A stretch of DNA of 64,000 nucleotides, from the NCBI GenBank assembly GCA_037576195.1, contig CM075102.1, positions 50,030,745 to 50,094,744 on the forward strand. The letters are read 5' to 3'. Source of the stretch: Phytoseiulus persimilis (lineage: Eukaryota; Arthropoda; Arachnida; Mesostigmata; Phytoseiidae). The notes beneath the pieces are model-generated. The model searched no databases and had not been told where the DNA came from. It was given only the letters and a program-made list of their open reading frames with translations. This document shows positions 11,429-24,500 of the stretch, one piece after another (positions within the stretch are counted from its first letter, which is position 1; every line of letters starts with the position of its first letter). The translations under genes were made by a program, and so were the position numbers.

Positions 11429-11977
11429 TGCCCACTCCGAGACGGATGAATATGCTGTTCCAATGAAAAATTTGAAAAATAACGTCAAGGTCTAGGATCA
11501 ATTCGGCATCATCAGTATATCACTTTATTGCATGGTTCGAAACAATGCATCAGAGTTCCACCTTTCGTGCAATTATGGGCGCCATTCATAGAGCTTGCTT
11601 GAGGTCCGAGTGTTCGGTTCCCGCGGGGACGATCCCCGTGAGGGTCGTGATTTTGGCAGATAAAGTCACGGCACCCAGTGGTCCTAGTTGGTGACATTTC
11701 GATCAAGTTTTGAGCTCCGGCACGAAGAAGGGGTACCTACGATAATTATTCAGTGGTCTCTGAAGTCCCAGCTCGAAACACGGGGGATCGTTTAGGTAAT
11801 GGCTGCATTGCAAGGCCGTTCGAGCATGTAAATACGAAAATATTATCTGACTGTGGGTGTTGATCTGGTCCTGTTTCAGTTCGTTAACTATACATCGATC
11901 GGAGTGGATTTTTGAGAACTCTGACTGGAAGCCGTTTTCAACCAAGTATTGCAGTTCCACGGAATCTTTTCTCACAT
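11429..11977. other. Convergent 3' region between NSUN5 and LDLRAP1
   Basis: This holds the 3' UTRs of two genes that converge here. AATGAAAA and AATAAC A-rich words lie near 11463-11480, but no single poly(A) signal stands out. No gene was seen. Confidence 0.45.
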
Positions 11978-14802
11978 TTACAAATTGAAAAGATCATTAG
12001 GATCATTTGCGTTCTTCTGGAAAGCACCGCGATCGATATCGGTCAACGGCTGATCTCCGAGTTGAGCAAACATCTCGTCGACTTGGCTGTCTTCGAAAGT
12101 TGTCCACGGCTGAGGAAGCTTCGCGGGTACGTGTTCGACTGGCGACAGATCTGGAAACAGGTCATCTTTCTATCGCACCGAGGATGAATGGAAGGAATTC
12201 CGATAGTCATAAGAAGTATATTCTTCAGGATTTTTCGACCAGTTCGGATGAGTTAAGAGCCAAGATACACCAACCGATCAATGGCGGGAGATGATTCTCG
12301 CCGGCTGTTTTGTTTTCCTTTTTCTCTTCCTCCTGCTCCCGTCTCGATTTTTTCCATAGTTCGAACGCCAGGTTGAAGGCCTGCGAAATTGTCAAAGCCA
12401 CAGCTTGGGCCACTCTCTTTTTCGAGCACAGGAACGCATGACATTCCATTAGTTCGTTCTTGTTGGTTGCTATGAAGGCGACCACTCTGTCGTAGGCTGC
12501 ATCCGCGGAACAATACGAGATTCTGTAGGGAAACGAAGTACAGTCAGCGATGCGTTCGGCAGTCAGAGAAGGGGGTTCGGGTTCCCCCGGAGATGACCCT
12601 CTCCAGCTATCCATGAGGGAAGCTGATCCAGGTCAACTCGAGAACCATATTTACTTTCGGAGTCAGTATCATAGGGGTCTTCGGAGGAGAAGAGGGACTC
12701 GCGGAACCGTTTTTCAGGTCTGGCATGCCTCGACTGTCGATTCCGTAGAAGGGTATACATTTTGGAGATCTTGCGAAATCGAAGATCAGTCTTACGGAGG
12801 TGTCCTCTCGCATCACGTTCTCTATTCGCACCACTCTCGGAGTAAATGGATTGTTTCCCAGAAGGTTATCTAAATCGAGAGACAAGCAGTCAAGCGACTC
12901 CGGGATCCTCCATGGGGATTCCGCTTCCGGTATCAGCTGTTCCGCGATCGATGCCCGTTTCGGGGCAATTCTAAGTTCTTCTCGTCAGTAAACGCATCCA
13001 GCTCTCTCCAGCCAAAATGGTTCCTGTTCATAACGCGACTGAACTCTTGCGCGAGCTTAAAACCGGCCTTTCTCTCATATAGCGAAAAATAGGCATGGTC
13101 GATGAGAGGGCTATTTACGCTAAATGAAGTTTCCAGAAACCGAGGTTGGACTGTTTGAAAAACGCTGACCTGTAGATACTGACGTCCAGGTGAACATCTT
13201 CGGAAGGCATTTCCCTCGTTTGGATTCCTTTGGGAGATATGTTCACAGCGACTTTTTTCAACTTGTTTCCTCCGGCTTTCGCTAGTTGAATCACTTTTTT
13301 GATGGCTTCTGCTGTAGAGGCCTCTCCCTGAAAATCAGAGGTGCGGAGTCAGTCAAAGTTCATGAAACGTTCGGAAGTCATAGTGTAGTCATACCACATA
13401 GTGTTTAAGCGAGATCCTGACTCACTTTGGCACTCTCAACAAAGGTAGAGCCCAAATATTTGAGATAGAACGTCACTCCTTCCTGAACGGGTTCTTTCGC
13501 TCCTGGGGTCCATTCTTCTGACAGCTCTGTAGGGTAGACAATGGGTTGTAAGCTCTACCTCGAACCTGGGCGTGAGCATTCCCGGGGACTTAATCCCTCG
13601 CAATCAACTTCTTGAGCAAAAGTCGATGCTGCCGAGTGCGCGAATAGCGACGCTTCCCGGGGAACATCGATTCCTGACATGGTCGTCTCCCAGAGTATGT
13701 CAGACTTCTTTGCGCCTTGCTCGATGCAATGTTGATTCAAACTCGTTCGGAGGTACAGTTGCTCATTCTCAAACACGGTCGGGGTCGCGTCGCGACGATC
13801 GGTTTTGCGAGGGGAATATATTCACCACCAGGTTTCACTCAATATGATGGGGGGGGGGGGGGGGACTCGGAATTTCGAGCTCGGCGATGCTTGACAGTAG
13901 GAAAGGGTACCGCGAGAAGATTGGGTCGGTTCCTTCACCCTACCGTCTTCCTAAGACCGGATATATAGACAAGATTTCACCGAACAGGTGATCGGAGCTG
14001 CTAGAGTTCGAGAAGACAGGGCAAGCTATAAACCTTGAAACTTTTTTTTCCGGAAGTTGTTCGTCGTTTTAACGTATCTGTTCGGATGCCGCAGCAGAGA
14101 AGAAATCGAAACCTTGATTGCCGTTGACAAGGAGAGCTCCGCTGAGCTAGTCTGAAATTTCACCGAAAGCCAGGCACGCGCGCAATCGATAACATTGATT
14201 CCTGTCCAAATAGAGGCATTCCGGAGACACTGCTCATGAAATCGCCATCGTCCAGAGAGTCAACTGTTTCGGTAGCAACTCCGAATGGTACGTGGAGGAT
14301 CCTGCGGAATACATATTGGGAAGGCGCTGGAGCCGATTCCGGTCTGATAGACCGAGTGATGTTCGCCTCGCTTTCTGGCCCTTCACCAAAAACGCGCATG
14401 AAGGCCGATCGTCGTCGCCAACAGCCAGAAGACTTTCAGTTTTTCTTCTGAGTCCCAGGCGGAACATCGGGGAAGATTCGGAAAGAAATAAACTGAATGT
14501 CTCATGAGAGTCCCGAACTGTCGAATAATACACCTTCGAATCGCGAAATAAGTGTCCAGGAAACGAGACTCGGCGGTTCATTTTCGTGGTGCTATTTGTG
14601 AATTAGGCTGATCAGAAGCAAAGTAGCGAAATCGAGAAACATTCTGTGCCGGACTTTCCACGCGGGATGGGCTTCAGCCTTTCTAAGAGTGGGTCGCTCG
14701 GATTTCATGTCTCACGCCGCACAAAGAGTTGCAGCACTCACTCAGTCGACGACCCGCTTTGTTGTCTGTCGCAGTGGATAGGGAACGCATGAAAGTCTTC
14801 AT
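11978..14802 (-). CDS. LDLRAP1: Low-density lipoprotein receptor adapter protein 1 (ARH)
   Basis: There are five exons: 14802-14742, 13526-13426, 13327-13170, 12522-12275 and 12150-11978 (741 nt, 246 aa), with consistent phases. Residues about 24-165 are a PTB/PID domain with the ARH signatures KLSEEW, YLKYLGST, VSIYRISYCSAD, ECHAFLC and the C-terminal helix QAFNLAFELW. This domain binds FxNPxY tails of LDL-receptor-family proteins and PIP2 at clathrin-coated pits. After a Glu/Lys-rich stretch there is a degenerate clathrin-box-like LIDLS (about 188-192), then DEMFAQL (214-220), matching the start of the beta2-adaptin-binding motif of ARH. The closing DLFNL resembles the vertebrate DLFSF end. 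The first exon encodes only 20 residues plus one base, but its donor phase and the resulting KLSEEW join are exactly as in the family. The fourth donor is G|GTTGGT, slightly weak. Confidence 0.92.
12523..13169 (-). other. LDLRAP1 intron 3
   Basis: This 647-bp intron lies between the two central PTB exons (donor CTACAG|GTCAGC, acceptor TTCCCTACAG). No gene or repeat was recognised inside it. Confidence 0.7.
13527..14741 (-). other. LDLRAP1 intron 1, with a G16 homopolymer
   Basis: This 1.2-kb first intron starts with TGA|GTGAGT at the 5' end and finishes in CCCTACAG. It contains a run of 16 G on the plus strand at 13849-13864. No other coding signal was accepted. Confidence 0.7.
13849..13864 (+). 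repeat. Poly(G) tract, 16 G
   Basis: Sixteen consecutive G, read directly. Such tracts can form G-quadruplexes, slip during replication and suffer sequencing errors. Confidence 0.95.
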
Positions 14803-17356
14803 CCCTCACGTTCACGCTAGTCGTCCCACAGAACTGACGTCACCTTAGGAAACACTTCCGCAATTCCGTGCTTCAGTGCGCTTGACAAAACATTCAACTA
14901 GCGCGATTACTTCTTTCTCTCAGCTGAAACCAATCCAGGATGAATATAAGCTTTCAAATATCCTCTTGCGAACAATCAATATTCGGAGGAGCCACAGCAC
15001 AGTTTTCCGAACCGTTTTTAGCTCGCCACTGAGTTTACGAAACTCATCAAGACGGAGCATAAGTTTACAGTAGAAAAGCAGTCAGGTCAGTTCGTGGCCA
15101 CAGAATATCGCAGCTTCCCTATTTCAACGGATTCCAACCGTACTCACTCTTATGTTTCCATTTTCCCAGGATTCCCGACATGTTCTTCCAGCCCGAGCTC
15201 ATTCTGGAACTGTGAAACGCAAATTTAGTGCTCCCACATCGATGACGAACTCTGGAACAGTGTCAGGTGGAATCCACGCACACTTGATTCTCTCGCAGAG
15301 TAGTTATCTCGATTTCTCGAAAGGATGTCTATGCTCCAGATCTCGATTCCGGAGGGCAAACACCTGACCGCTATAGAGCTCTACTACTTCTGTAGAGGCA
15401 CTCGACGGATTTGGTCGCGTTATGGAATTCAACTCTCACACCTACTTCTGTTATGGTGTAATGACACAGCGTCGACGTTGATCTCCTAAAAAGGACTGGG
15501 TCACTGACAGATCGGACACTCACAGCAACACGATACACTTGTCTTCACACGGCTGAGCCGTCACCGTCAGATTATTTGTTCAAGCTCAGGCGTTCTCTCG
15601 ATCTACACTCGATCCACACTTTCGTCGGAAAAGCCGCTCGCAGTCTTCTTTGATTTTTCGTCGATCAGTCAGCGAGCTAGTCAGTCGGTAGGCAGTCAGA
15701 CAGATCGGCAGAAATGGTGCTCTTTGGCAGCTGGAGTCTTCTGCTCCCTGTTGTGTGGTAAGGGTCCGTCACCATGGTAATGCTCTGCGAGGATTCTATG
15801 ATCACCACTGTGTGGCTCATGGGGTGTGTTTGTAGATTCCGAACGCTTCGCGGCAGTAGTCGTTGAATCGGAGATTGCCCGTACGTTCTCGAGTCCCATG
15901 ACTCCATCCAGCAGGGCGTAACCGTACTTTCAGAGACAGCACGCCAATGAAGATCTGGAGACAAACTGGAGTTCCGTAATCCACCTTGTTGCTTCCCAAG
16001 GGCCGTTGACACGGCCAAACAGCTCACGTATTTTTGCGATTCCTCAGAACAGATAAGATCCGTAGAATATGCTGGGTTTGAATCTCTGATGAGGAATCGA
16101 GGGAGTGCCATTGATGGCACTCTTTGTCCTTGTTGGGAATCACAGAGGTAAACTTCAGCATCTTGATTTAGATCTCGAATACAATCAAAATTGTATCCGT
16201 CGTCATATCCGATTTGAGTACGATCATGTCGGTTCTGGGATTATGATTATGACTTTATGACTATGCCCAACACCGCTCTTGAGTCGAGACGACGAGGACA
16301 AAAGTGCGACGTCGCGGTCGCTCCCTCCATTTTTGGGAGACGAATCGGGGGACTGCAACAACCTCTAGGAACCTCACATACTGATCCGCCGTGCATGTAG
16401 CAGCAGCCACAACGACACCGACAAGCAGCTGAGACTGCTCGGTTCTGCGGACATGCTCAAGCTCTATCACCTTAAGAAGTCTTATTGCCGGATCCCGGAT
16501 GTCACTTAACAGAGGATGTAGAGACAACTTCAACTGCATGCCACACTTCTGAATCGCCGGTTGTTCCTGAAGAGGTTCTAATCGAGTGGATCAATGAAGT
16601 GTGTCGGAAAACGAAAACTCAGCAGCAGCCCTGGCACGGGAATAGCGGCTGACAATCCAATTTGTATACCGTGAAAGCGCCGGTGATAGTGATCCCATCG
16701 ATTTTTCCCTCCGAGACTGCACTTGCATGAGATAGGGCCTTCAGTCTCGCATACCGCGGATCCGATGATACGGAGAAATATCCTTCGGAAGCAAACCCCA
16801 CGTTCGAGAATTCGTAGGGAAATAGGGTGGATGGCGGCCCCAACGATCCGCTTCCCTGATGTAGCTCCGCGGATTCAGAAACAACGTTATCGAAGCTGCG
16901 GGAAACGGCCGCAACCGAATCGTCTCCGGCGGTAGGACTATTGTGCATCAGCCTAAAGCTGAGACCCCTGAGGTCGTAACGAGAGCTGATCGATCGCTCG
17001 TTGTTGAGGTACCAATCGCATGGGCCGTTTTGTAAAGAGAATTTTCGTATGCATCAAAAACCATATGGAAACGAAGGGCACGCGTACCCTCTAGACCTGG
17101 TCGCTGTTGGAATTAGCTCTTGTGCAGGTTGCATTGGTAAAACATGATATCCGGAGCGACGCCTCGTTAGGGCCTCTGAGCTTCTCTGACTTTATCCCGC
17201 ACCGGGAAATGAATTCTCCGCTTTGCCTCGGAGAACTCAATTGTAAAATATGAAATCCAATCAAAAGTAGGAAGCTGGCTCAAGATCGATAATCGGGGCG
17301 ATGGGTGAACGTATTGCAAGTTTCGCCGGAGAAAATTGAACTCCGATTCCCCGCGC

Positions 17357-17371
17357 GGGGGGGGGGGGGGG
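17357..17371 (+). repeat. Poly(G) tract, 15 G
   Basis: Preceded by CCGCGC and made of fifteen consecutive G, read directly. Together with 13849-13864 this makes two very long G homopolymers within 3.5 kb. Confidence 0.95.
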
Positions 17372-17926
17372 TAGTGAGATTATTCTCTGGATATTGCCGT
17401 TTGACTCCCAGAGACAGGTGGTGCACAAAAGGCCCGGAAAAATTCATACCGAATCGAGGGGCCCCTAGACAAAGAGAGTACGAGTGCGAGGCTGCCGAAT
17501 AATCGAGACAGGTTCATGCTGCAGGTCGCAATTCATAGTATCAGTATCTTGCCGGAACCGTCGGCATGGTTCGGAATCGCGGTCGCATGGCTATCAACGG
17601 CGTTCATGTATCTTGCGGAATTGCGTGCGCACGGCTGAATGATGGATCGACTTCGAACATTGCTGCTCTGCGGCTGGATGAGATCACCCGCGTTCCCAGA
17701 GGACGAGCTGGAAGAATCTTCGAGACGGCTCCAAAAGATGAAGCAAGAATTCGGAGTTGTAAGGTCGGAGCGACCCGGAGCTTCCTGGGAGCGGCGCTGT
17801 GAGAAATCAATAACAGACTTTCTCTGCTCGCTCTTTCTGCGAGGGCTGAACGATTTAATGTCGATAGACTTCACATTCTCTTGGCCCTTTGCTCACCGTA
17901 GCTTTTCGAAAGCTCTCAGTAGACAG

Positions 17927-17941
17927 ACACACACACACACA
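17927..17941 (+). repeat. (AC)n microsatellite
   Basis: A run of about seven AC dinucleotides, read directly; it is short and probably neutral. Confidence 0.9.
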
Positions 17942-20900
17942 GTAAGGGAGAGGTATCTTCGATTGCTACTTCCATTCAAGACAGCTGCTCCTAAACGGCT
18001 TCGAATTCCTCTCGAAAAGTAAACGGCACCCTCTTGTTCTACCTCGAGCTCTTCCAATTTCTTTCTTCAGATCCCATTGTTTCAGAACTCGTCACTCTCG
18101 GTGTCCGCAGAGAAAACCTACGAAACCTGCTAGTGGCGTGCTGAGATCATCGCCTCCGCCTGTCTGGAGAAACAAACGGACTACCTCCCAGAGCACCTTG
18201 CTCACCGTTGGGCGAAGCGATTTCTGGTCGGTTGCTCCGGCAGTCGTTTGCCCCGACAAGTTATTGGCCCCGCATTGCGTTCGTCCCGGGAAGCGAATCC
18301 TTCGGCTCTCAGTTAGGGCGAAGAGTCACGTGGATTCAGTGAACCTCAAAGAGATAAACAAGTGAAAATAGCAACCAAAGTTTGTATGCTGTTGACGAGG
18401 CTGTTAAGTGCTACTCGCACCAAACGAGTTTTCCATCCCTCCCCCATCGCGGACCCTGCACATCCGCTGCTGATGCGCGCTGATGACCCGCGCGCCTCCG
18501 TTTCGCCTACTCTACTAGGTGAAGCTATCATCGCCTGCCACTCCGGCTTGCAGTCATTTTCCCCATATTTGCTACGACACTGCTTTCCATACTCCTCGTC
18601 CTCGAAGGCTCCACTTCCGACATGCATCGACCGGCCGATTAACCATCCAACGGAGCACCGAACGGAGCTTGATGCAACCCGCACTCGGAACCGAGTTTTC
18701 AGCTCGCGTGTGCCATGCCACATTGAATGGCGCAGGTTTTCGAGAACTCATCTCATGGACAACCGAATGGTGGTCTATTCGCTCACTTGGAGAAATAATG
18801 AATGACTCCTCGGATCGTGTGAGACAAATAATACCTCATGACGTTTCGGAGGAGGGAGGCTTCAACCATGCGATCTTGCGTAAGGGTTATAGAGTTCCGA
18901 TGAGAGCAGGGAGACCACAAATTTCGCACGGGGAGCCCCAAGATCTCCTTGCCGGAATCCGCTGAGTCCGACTAAATGGCGCCGAAGATGGGAAGCAAAA
19001 GTCGGTACGACTGGGGGGGCCTTCTACGATTATCGAAGCTCCCCAAAACTCATAAAAAGACTCAATGAATAGAGACATTTTTCCCACAAGAAACGCACGT
19101 CTACCAGACAACACGTCGAGAACAGGACCATACTTTCGTTGATACGCCGAGATCTGCGGTTTTGAGGGCTTGAGACCAAATCTCGTATTTCATGCGTGAT
19201 GCAGCAGGATGAAGTATCTGCATTTATTCCAGTTACGTTCTCGAGCTTAGATGTGTGACGACCTTCTAACGCAGCTCACCAATTTACGCCCAGGAGGACC
19301 TGGCATGCTTTCTTACACCGAATCCTCAACGGGGTCCTTCGATGAACGCGTTCAAGCCCAATCGACTCAGTGGCGGATCCACTGGTGATTTCGTTCATAC
19401 GAAGACATACAGTGCATTTTATACGGATCAGGTGAGCAAGACCTATGATGGTTGTTCCGGTGGGCCCTCGGAATCTCTCCTTAACGATTATTGATAGGTC
19501 ACATTTCTGAGTGGATCGGTTCTGTAGCCATGATTCAGGTCAAACGCCTCGATTCCAGGAGGAGGGAGGAAAACGCACAATGAAGCAAGGTGGACATCTG
19601 GGTGGATGGAGGTATCGAACTTGGACAATACCAGCAGTTGAGCAAACCGCCGTTCACGAACCTATGATCAGGGTTTTCCCTCGGCATCAAGTTATCGGTT
19701 GGAAAAAGCTTACAAGTTCGTGTGCTTGCGAAGAAAAGATCAGGATCTCATGGCTCGGAGTGGGGGCGATTTGCAAGGGAGCCCTCTCTAGAATCGGCGT
19801 TGGCTGGAAGTGTTTAGGAAACCGGAATGTCATCAAACAAACCATCATAACATCCAGAAACCAGGACTCAGGTATTCACCCTTCAACACCGATGGGTATG
19901 ATTAAGTGATGAACGCATGAGGTTTGCACGTACGGGGTTGTATTACAGAACAAGCTTCCTCAGTCGCTTTGAGAAGCTTCAGATGGCCGCATGAAAATTC
20001 TAGGGCATTGGAAACGACGACTCGACCTCAGCATCAGTCCATACGATTGTTTCAAAGGTCCTCTTCCTACACCTTACAGATATCAGGCAATGTTTCGCGC
20101 GTTTCTTCGAGCCAGACATTCCACCATAAGCTCCCGGAAAGCGGGCATTTTTCCACGACTTCCCGGGAATCAGACGCTTCGCCCCAAGACTCTTGAAAAT
20201 GGGATGATTTCTCTTGAACTCACGAGAACCAAACAAAGCAAACGCCAAATGACATTTCTCTCCCTTTCACACAGCATTTTTTTTTGTCTCGTCACAGGAA
20301 CGCTCGCATTGTTTGATTATACTCGGTCCATCGGGAGCCTGGTACTCGTCCGTAATTGGGAAATCAAGGCTTTTGAGGCTGGAAAGCCTGTAACGAGGGG
20401 CTCGACAGAATGTGCATCATACCTCCTAAGAATCATCATCCCCTCGTGACCCCAGATTGAAGAGCGAACCGGAGAAGTTTGCTCCATGGAACTTCATCAG
20501 AATTCGTGTCGTCGAGTTGGAACCGCAGATACCTGCACACGAGAGGAAACAGAATGATATTCCGTGAGTGCGAATGAAGCTGTTCTCGGCCGGTCGAAAT
20601 CGCTCCATCAGGGATGAAGAACGCTGGGTGGAAATATCAGCGAAGCCTGTTCGGTTGCCTTTTGTTTCAGCTTCCGTTCTTCCCATGAGCAGCCAGACAC
20701 GGCTGTTTGTATGCAGCGTGTCGTACATGCAGAGCAAGCTGTAATGGTGAGGGATCTGGTGAATGGAAAAATCGAAGCTAAGAAGGGGTGACTTCGTCGC
20801 GCTGATTATCGGATTCACTACAGCACTGCGAGTGCTCTGAGCGCCATCCCACGCAGCAGGGCGACGAATCAGGAATGAGTCGTTGGCGGCTGAGTACCGA

Positions 20901-21550
20901 CACTTCCCTGTCGGACGATAAGTACTTTTTGCGATCAAAACGAGCTTGCATCGTTGGTCGAGTCGAATTTCGGTGCGAGTAAGAGCTGATTGGCGAATCC
21001 GTTTGTGTGGGCGAAATAACTGGACACGATCAATCAGGAGTCTGCGGCTCGGGAGGCGACGACTTTTCAAGCTCCACCAAACAGTCTCCGTCTCCTTGTC
21101 CAAACACGGAAAGTTTCCGTTCGAGTGCGAACGATGCGACTGTTCTTGTGGAACTTCCCAGTCTTGTTCCGATGCTCCTCCGAAGGCTAGAGGGAACGCG
21201 GCTGGAACGAAAAGGCGAGAGAGGTTCTGCGGAACCTTTCGAGGGTTTCGCGGGAATGCGAACGGGGGCTATCCACTGGTTTGGACGATAACTCCCGAAG
21301 AACATTATCCACTTAGAAGCGACGTAATCTTCTTGTAACATCAGAATGCTGCATGCAGTCTGCGGACGGAGCAATAGACTGCTCTCTCGAGCATGAAGCC
21401 TTGAAGACATTCTGGATGGCAGTTGCGGGGTGACGATTATGGTGAATTGAGTGTAAAGGAGCTCTCGTCTTTTGTTCCCGCTCGACGTGATCCACGAACA
21501 TCAGGTGAGAACCGGGTGCAGCAAACCTGCCCGCCAATCAGTTACTCCGC

Positions 21551-24500
21551 GAGCCACCCAGCCGGTCGGTCGGCCGGCTAGCCAGCCAGCCAGCTTGCCA
21601 ACCAGTTAGTTGTTTGGTTTGCTGCCAGATTACCGAAGAAGGAATGGCAAATATGGGCTTGTATGAAGCTTAATGCTCAGCTTCTCTCCCGCTCCGCATA
21701 TCGGTGGCTGTTGACGTTAGATAAGCGGAATATAATAGCGAACGGAGGAATGAACGAACGAACAAACCAACTAGCCTGCCGACGAGAGGGCTCCTGGCGT
21801 GCTAGCTGCTTTGCTCCATGCTACTATACAACGACAGCAGCCTCCCCGGTAGAGATCCGCGGGCGAGCGACCGTTCCTCCGAGAATGAAAGAAAGGAAGC
21901 AAAAGGGCCTTCCTACTACAATAGGGCCAATTATCGTGAGCTTGAATGGCCAGGAGAGGAATAACATCTAACAAAATTGGTTCGCTCGGGTTCAGAAGAC
22001 GAATCTGTACATTTGGAGGCTGCTCGAGCTCGGCTGAAGAGAGGAAAAAGTAGGCCAACTCGACCACCTGGAACATTGAGCCAGGCTGCTCCGCCGTCTT
22101 CCTTGGATGAAATTGAAAATTCGATCCGGATGGAACATAGATTCTCGCCCTCCGTCTCATGGTATTTCATCTCCACGGGACGGGGTGTTATGTCTCCATC
22201 GTGGACCTCATCTCTCAGACAAACGGACCCATCATCCGACCGATCGAACGGAGGGCCCACAAGAGGATTCTGAACGGAGGAGCAGCCTTCGAGGAGGGAG
22301 AGGGGGGGAGGGGGGTTGTCGAGAGCAGAGAACGAGAAGCGACCGATGCACAGAGGAAAAAGTTAGTTCATAAATTTCGGCTAGTGGTTCGGCAGCGAAA
22401 AAGAACGAGGGGCCAGGGCAGATTGGCGACGGACTCGTTCTTCGTTTCCGTAATCCATCATCAGGTAGCAGGGAGCAACTCTTCAGCACCCATCAGTTGG
22501 CAGGGAGCGAGCAAGAGAAAGGAAGGATGGGAGGAGAAAGAGAGCAAGCGGGAGCGCTCCCATATTGGCTCCGTACGGCGGTTCGGAGGGCCGCTTGTTC
22601 AATTGGTCGTTCGGCTGGCCCACCCGTTCTCTCCATCGTAGAAACGTAGGTATTCCTCGTGGATTCACTTCTTATGTATCATAAGAATCTCCAGTTAGTG
22701 GATCGAATTCCGTTTTCCTGGCTCCGCTTCCCAATAACTTCCCGTCGGCTCTACAGCATGAAACTCTCTCCTCCGTCAGGTTCCATCCCTGTTCCTCGAG
22801 ATAGGCGTCATCGACCAGAGCAGCAAGTCATCTGGATGAATCAGCAATTACGGTCCGGACAGGGAGTGAGCCCGATGTTGTGATCTGAGACAGGGTCGGC
22901 CTTCTCGGATCCCCGAGCCCGACAGAACAGGGTCTCGGAGCCCGGCTCCCGGAACGGATCTTTAGCCCGCGAGGGATTGGAAATGTTGAGCAGAAAATGG
23001 CCAAAAGCTGCGTTAACTCCTCATCAGTTGTTCCGTCAAGTCGACTCCTCGAACACCGATAGGGTAAGTGTACGGAACTAACACATCTAGTCCTTACTCA
23101 AGGAGATGCACGAGCAGCCTGAGATGCGTGCGCACATGCACTCCAGCTGTTCCAACTGTTCCCAACGTGCCGCTGGAGCGCACGAGGGCACGCGTCTCTC
23201 GTGTCCCACTCTCGCGAGTAAACGTGATAGCGACTGATTCGGCCAATTCGCTGTACGCCTCCCCGTGCCCTTCTCGGCCGGACGGAGTCACCCCTTCACT
23301 GGAGTCGTGATTAGGGAAAGCGGCTCCGTCGATACATTTTCTCCAAGCTAGGCAACGATGATCTCGCATCCGTCTCGACACGACGAATTCCGACCTCGAT
23401 GAACGAGCGTCCATTCTGTATCGATTCGACAACACGTTCGCTCGAGCCGAACCGTATGGAAAGCCGGAATACGAGTTCTGAGAGGGAATAAAAGTATCTC
23501 TAGGAGCGGGGAACCTGTTCGTTTTGTTCTCTGGAGCTACGAGCTAGTGCGCAGTGGAAATAAAGCTGGCAGCGACTCAGGCAAGCCCGCCCTCCGGCCT
23601 GTGACCGCGAGCTCGCGAAAGGAAGAGCGAACGAGTTGAAATGAATACAAAAAAGTTCTTATCATTCGGCTCTCACCCTCGATCAAAGGTTGGGACCGAG
23701 AGTGAAGAGCGAAACCCACGCGCCCGCTCCGACTGACAACCAGCCAAGCACCGGTCCACCTTCACTGTTGTTCACCTCACAGTGACGATTGAAGCAGACG
23801 TACGAGGGACGGGAGCTCATATTGATAACAGGCACTTCCTATTCCTTTTTTAGTGACACAGGCAGAGCGACGGACTCCTGCCGACAGCGTTGGTTCGGGC
23901 TCTCCGACAGAAACATGAAAAGACGAAACACTTTGGGGGAACGTGTTTCGTTCCCGCATTCGGAATTTTCGGAGGCTCTATTGGGAGCTGGAGTTCTGTC
24001 GTCGAACTCGTCGTCGAGCTCGTCGCGACACTGAGGCGCGGCGTGCATGACGCAAAAACGTCTCCGGGAGTCATGGCCCCGTACCGCGACGATAGATGGG
24101 ATCGATGGTCATCATCGGGAGCGATCTTGATTTTTGTCGTGGCAGAGAGCTCCGATCCGGGAGGTTGGGCATCGTGTCACGTTCAGCCTGGGAGCAGCTG
24201 GAAAATATTTTCATAACTACGTTCTCTGAGCTCGAGAAGCATCCAGTATGGAGCCAGCTCGTGTGACCGTAGCGTGTTTGCAGCAAAAATCCTGCGAGCG
24301 AATTTTTCAGCGGAGTTGCGCGTTCACAGCCCGCAATGGGGCTTAATAGCTTGTGGCCGATGTTATTAATTAATAGCTCCCGCACGAGCACATTGGCTGT
24401 TTTTAAGTGCAGCTAGCGGACTTGCGCTTCCCAGTCGGGATCGCGCAGCTCGGGTTGCGAAAACGGAAGAGCCTGTCTTAAGGTCTAGCCCCAGATGCGA

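Larger units (their letters stand above)
14803..21550. other. Gene-free stretch, part 1 (upstream of LDLRAP1)
   Basis: No exon with a recognisable domain was found. Open frames up to 225 codons exist (for example minus strand 20426-21103), but they lack family resemblance and splice support. The stretch includes a 15-G run at 17357-17371 and a short (AC)n at 17927-17941. LDLRAP1 regulatory DNA is expected at the left end. Confidence 0.5.

Noticed and set aside
15677-16120. 147-codon minus-strand frame
   Set aside because: No domain and no consistent exon partners; treated as chance.
20426-21103. 225-codon open frame on the minus strand
   Set aside because: No domain, no splice or start context, and an open frame of this length is only mildly unlikely by chance across 64 kb in six frames.
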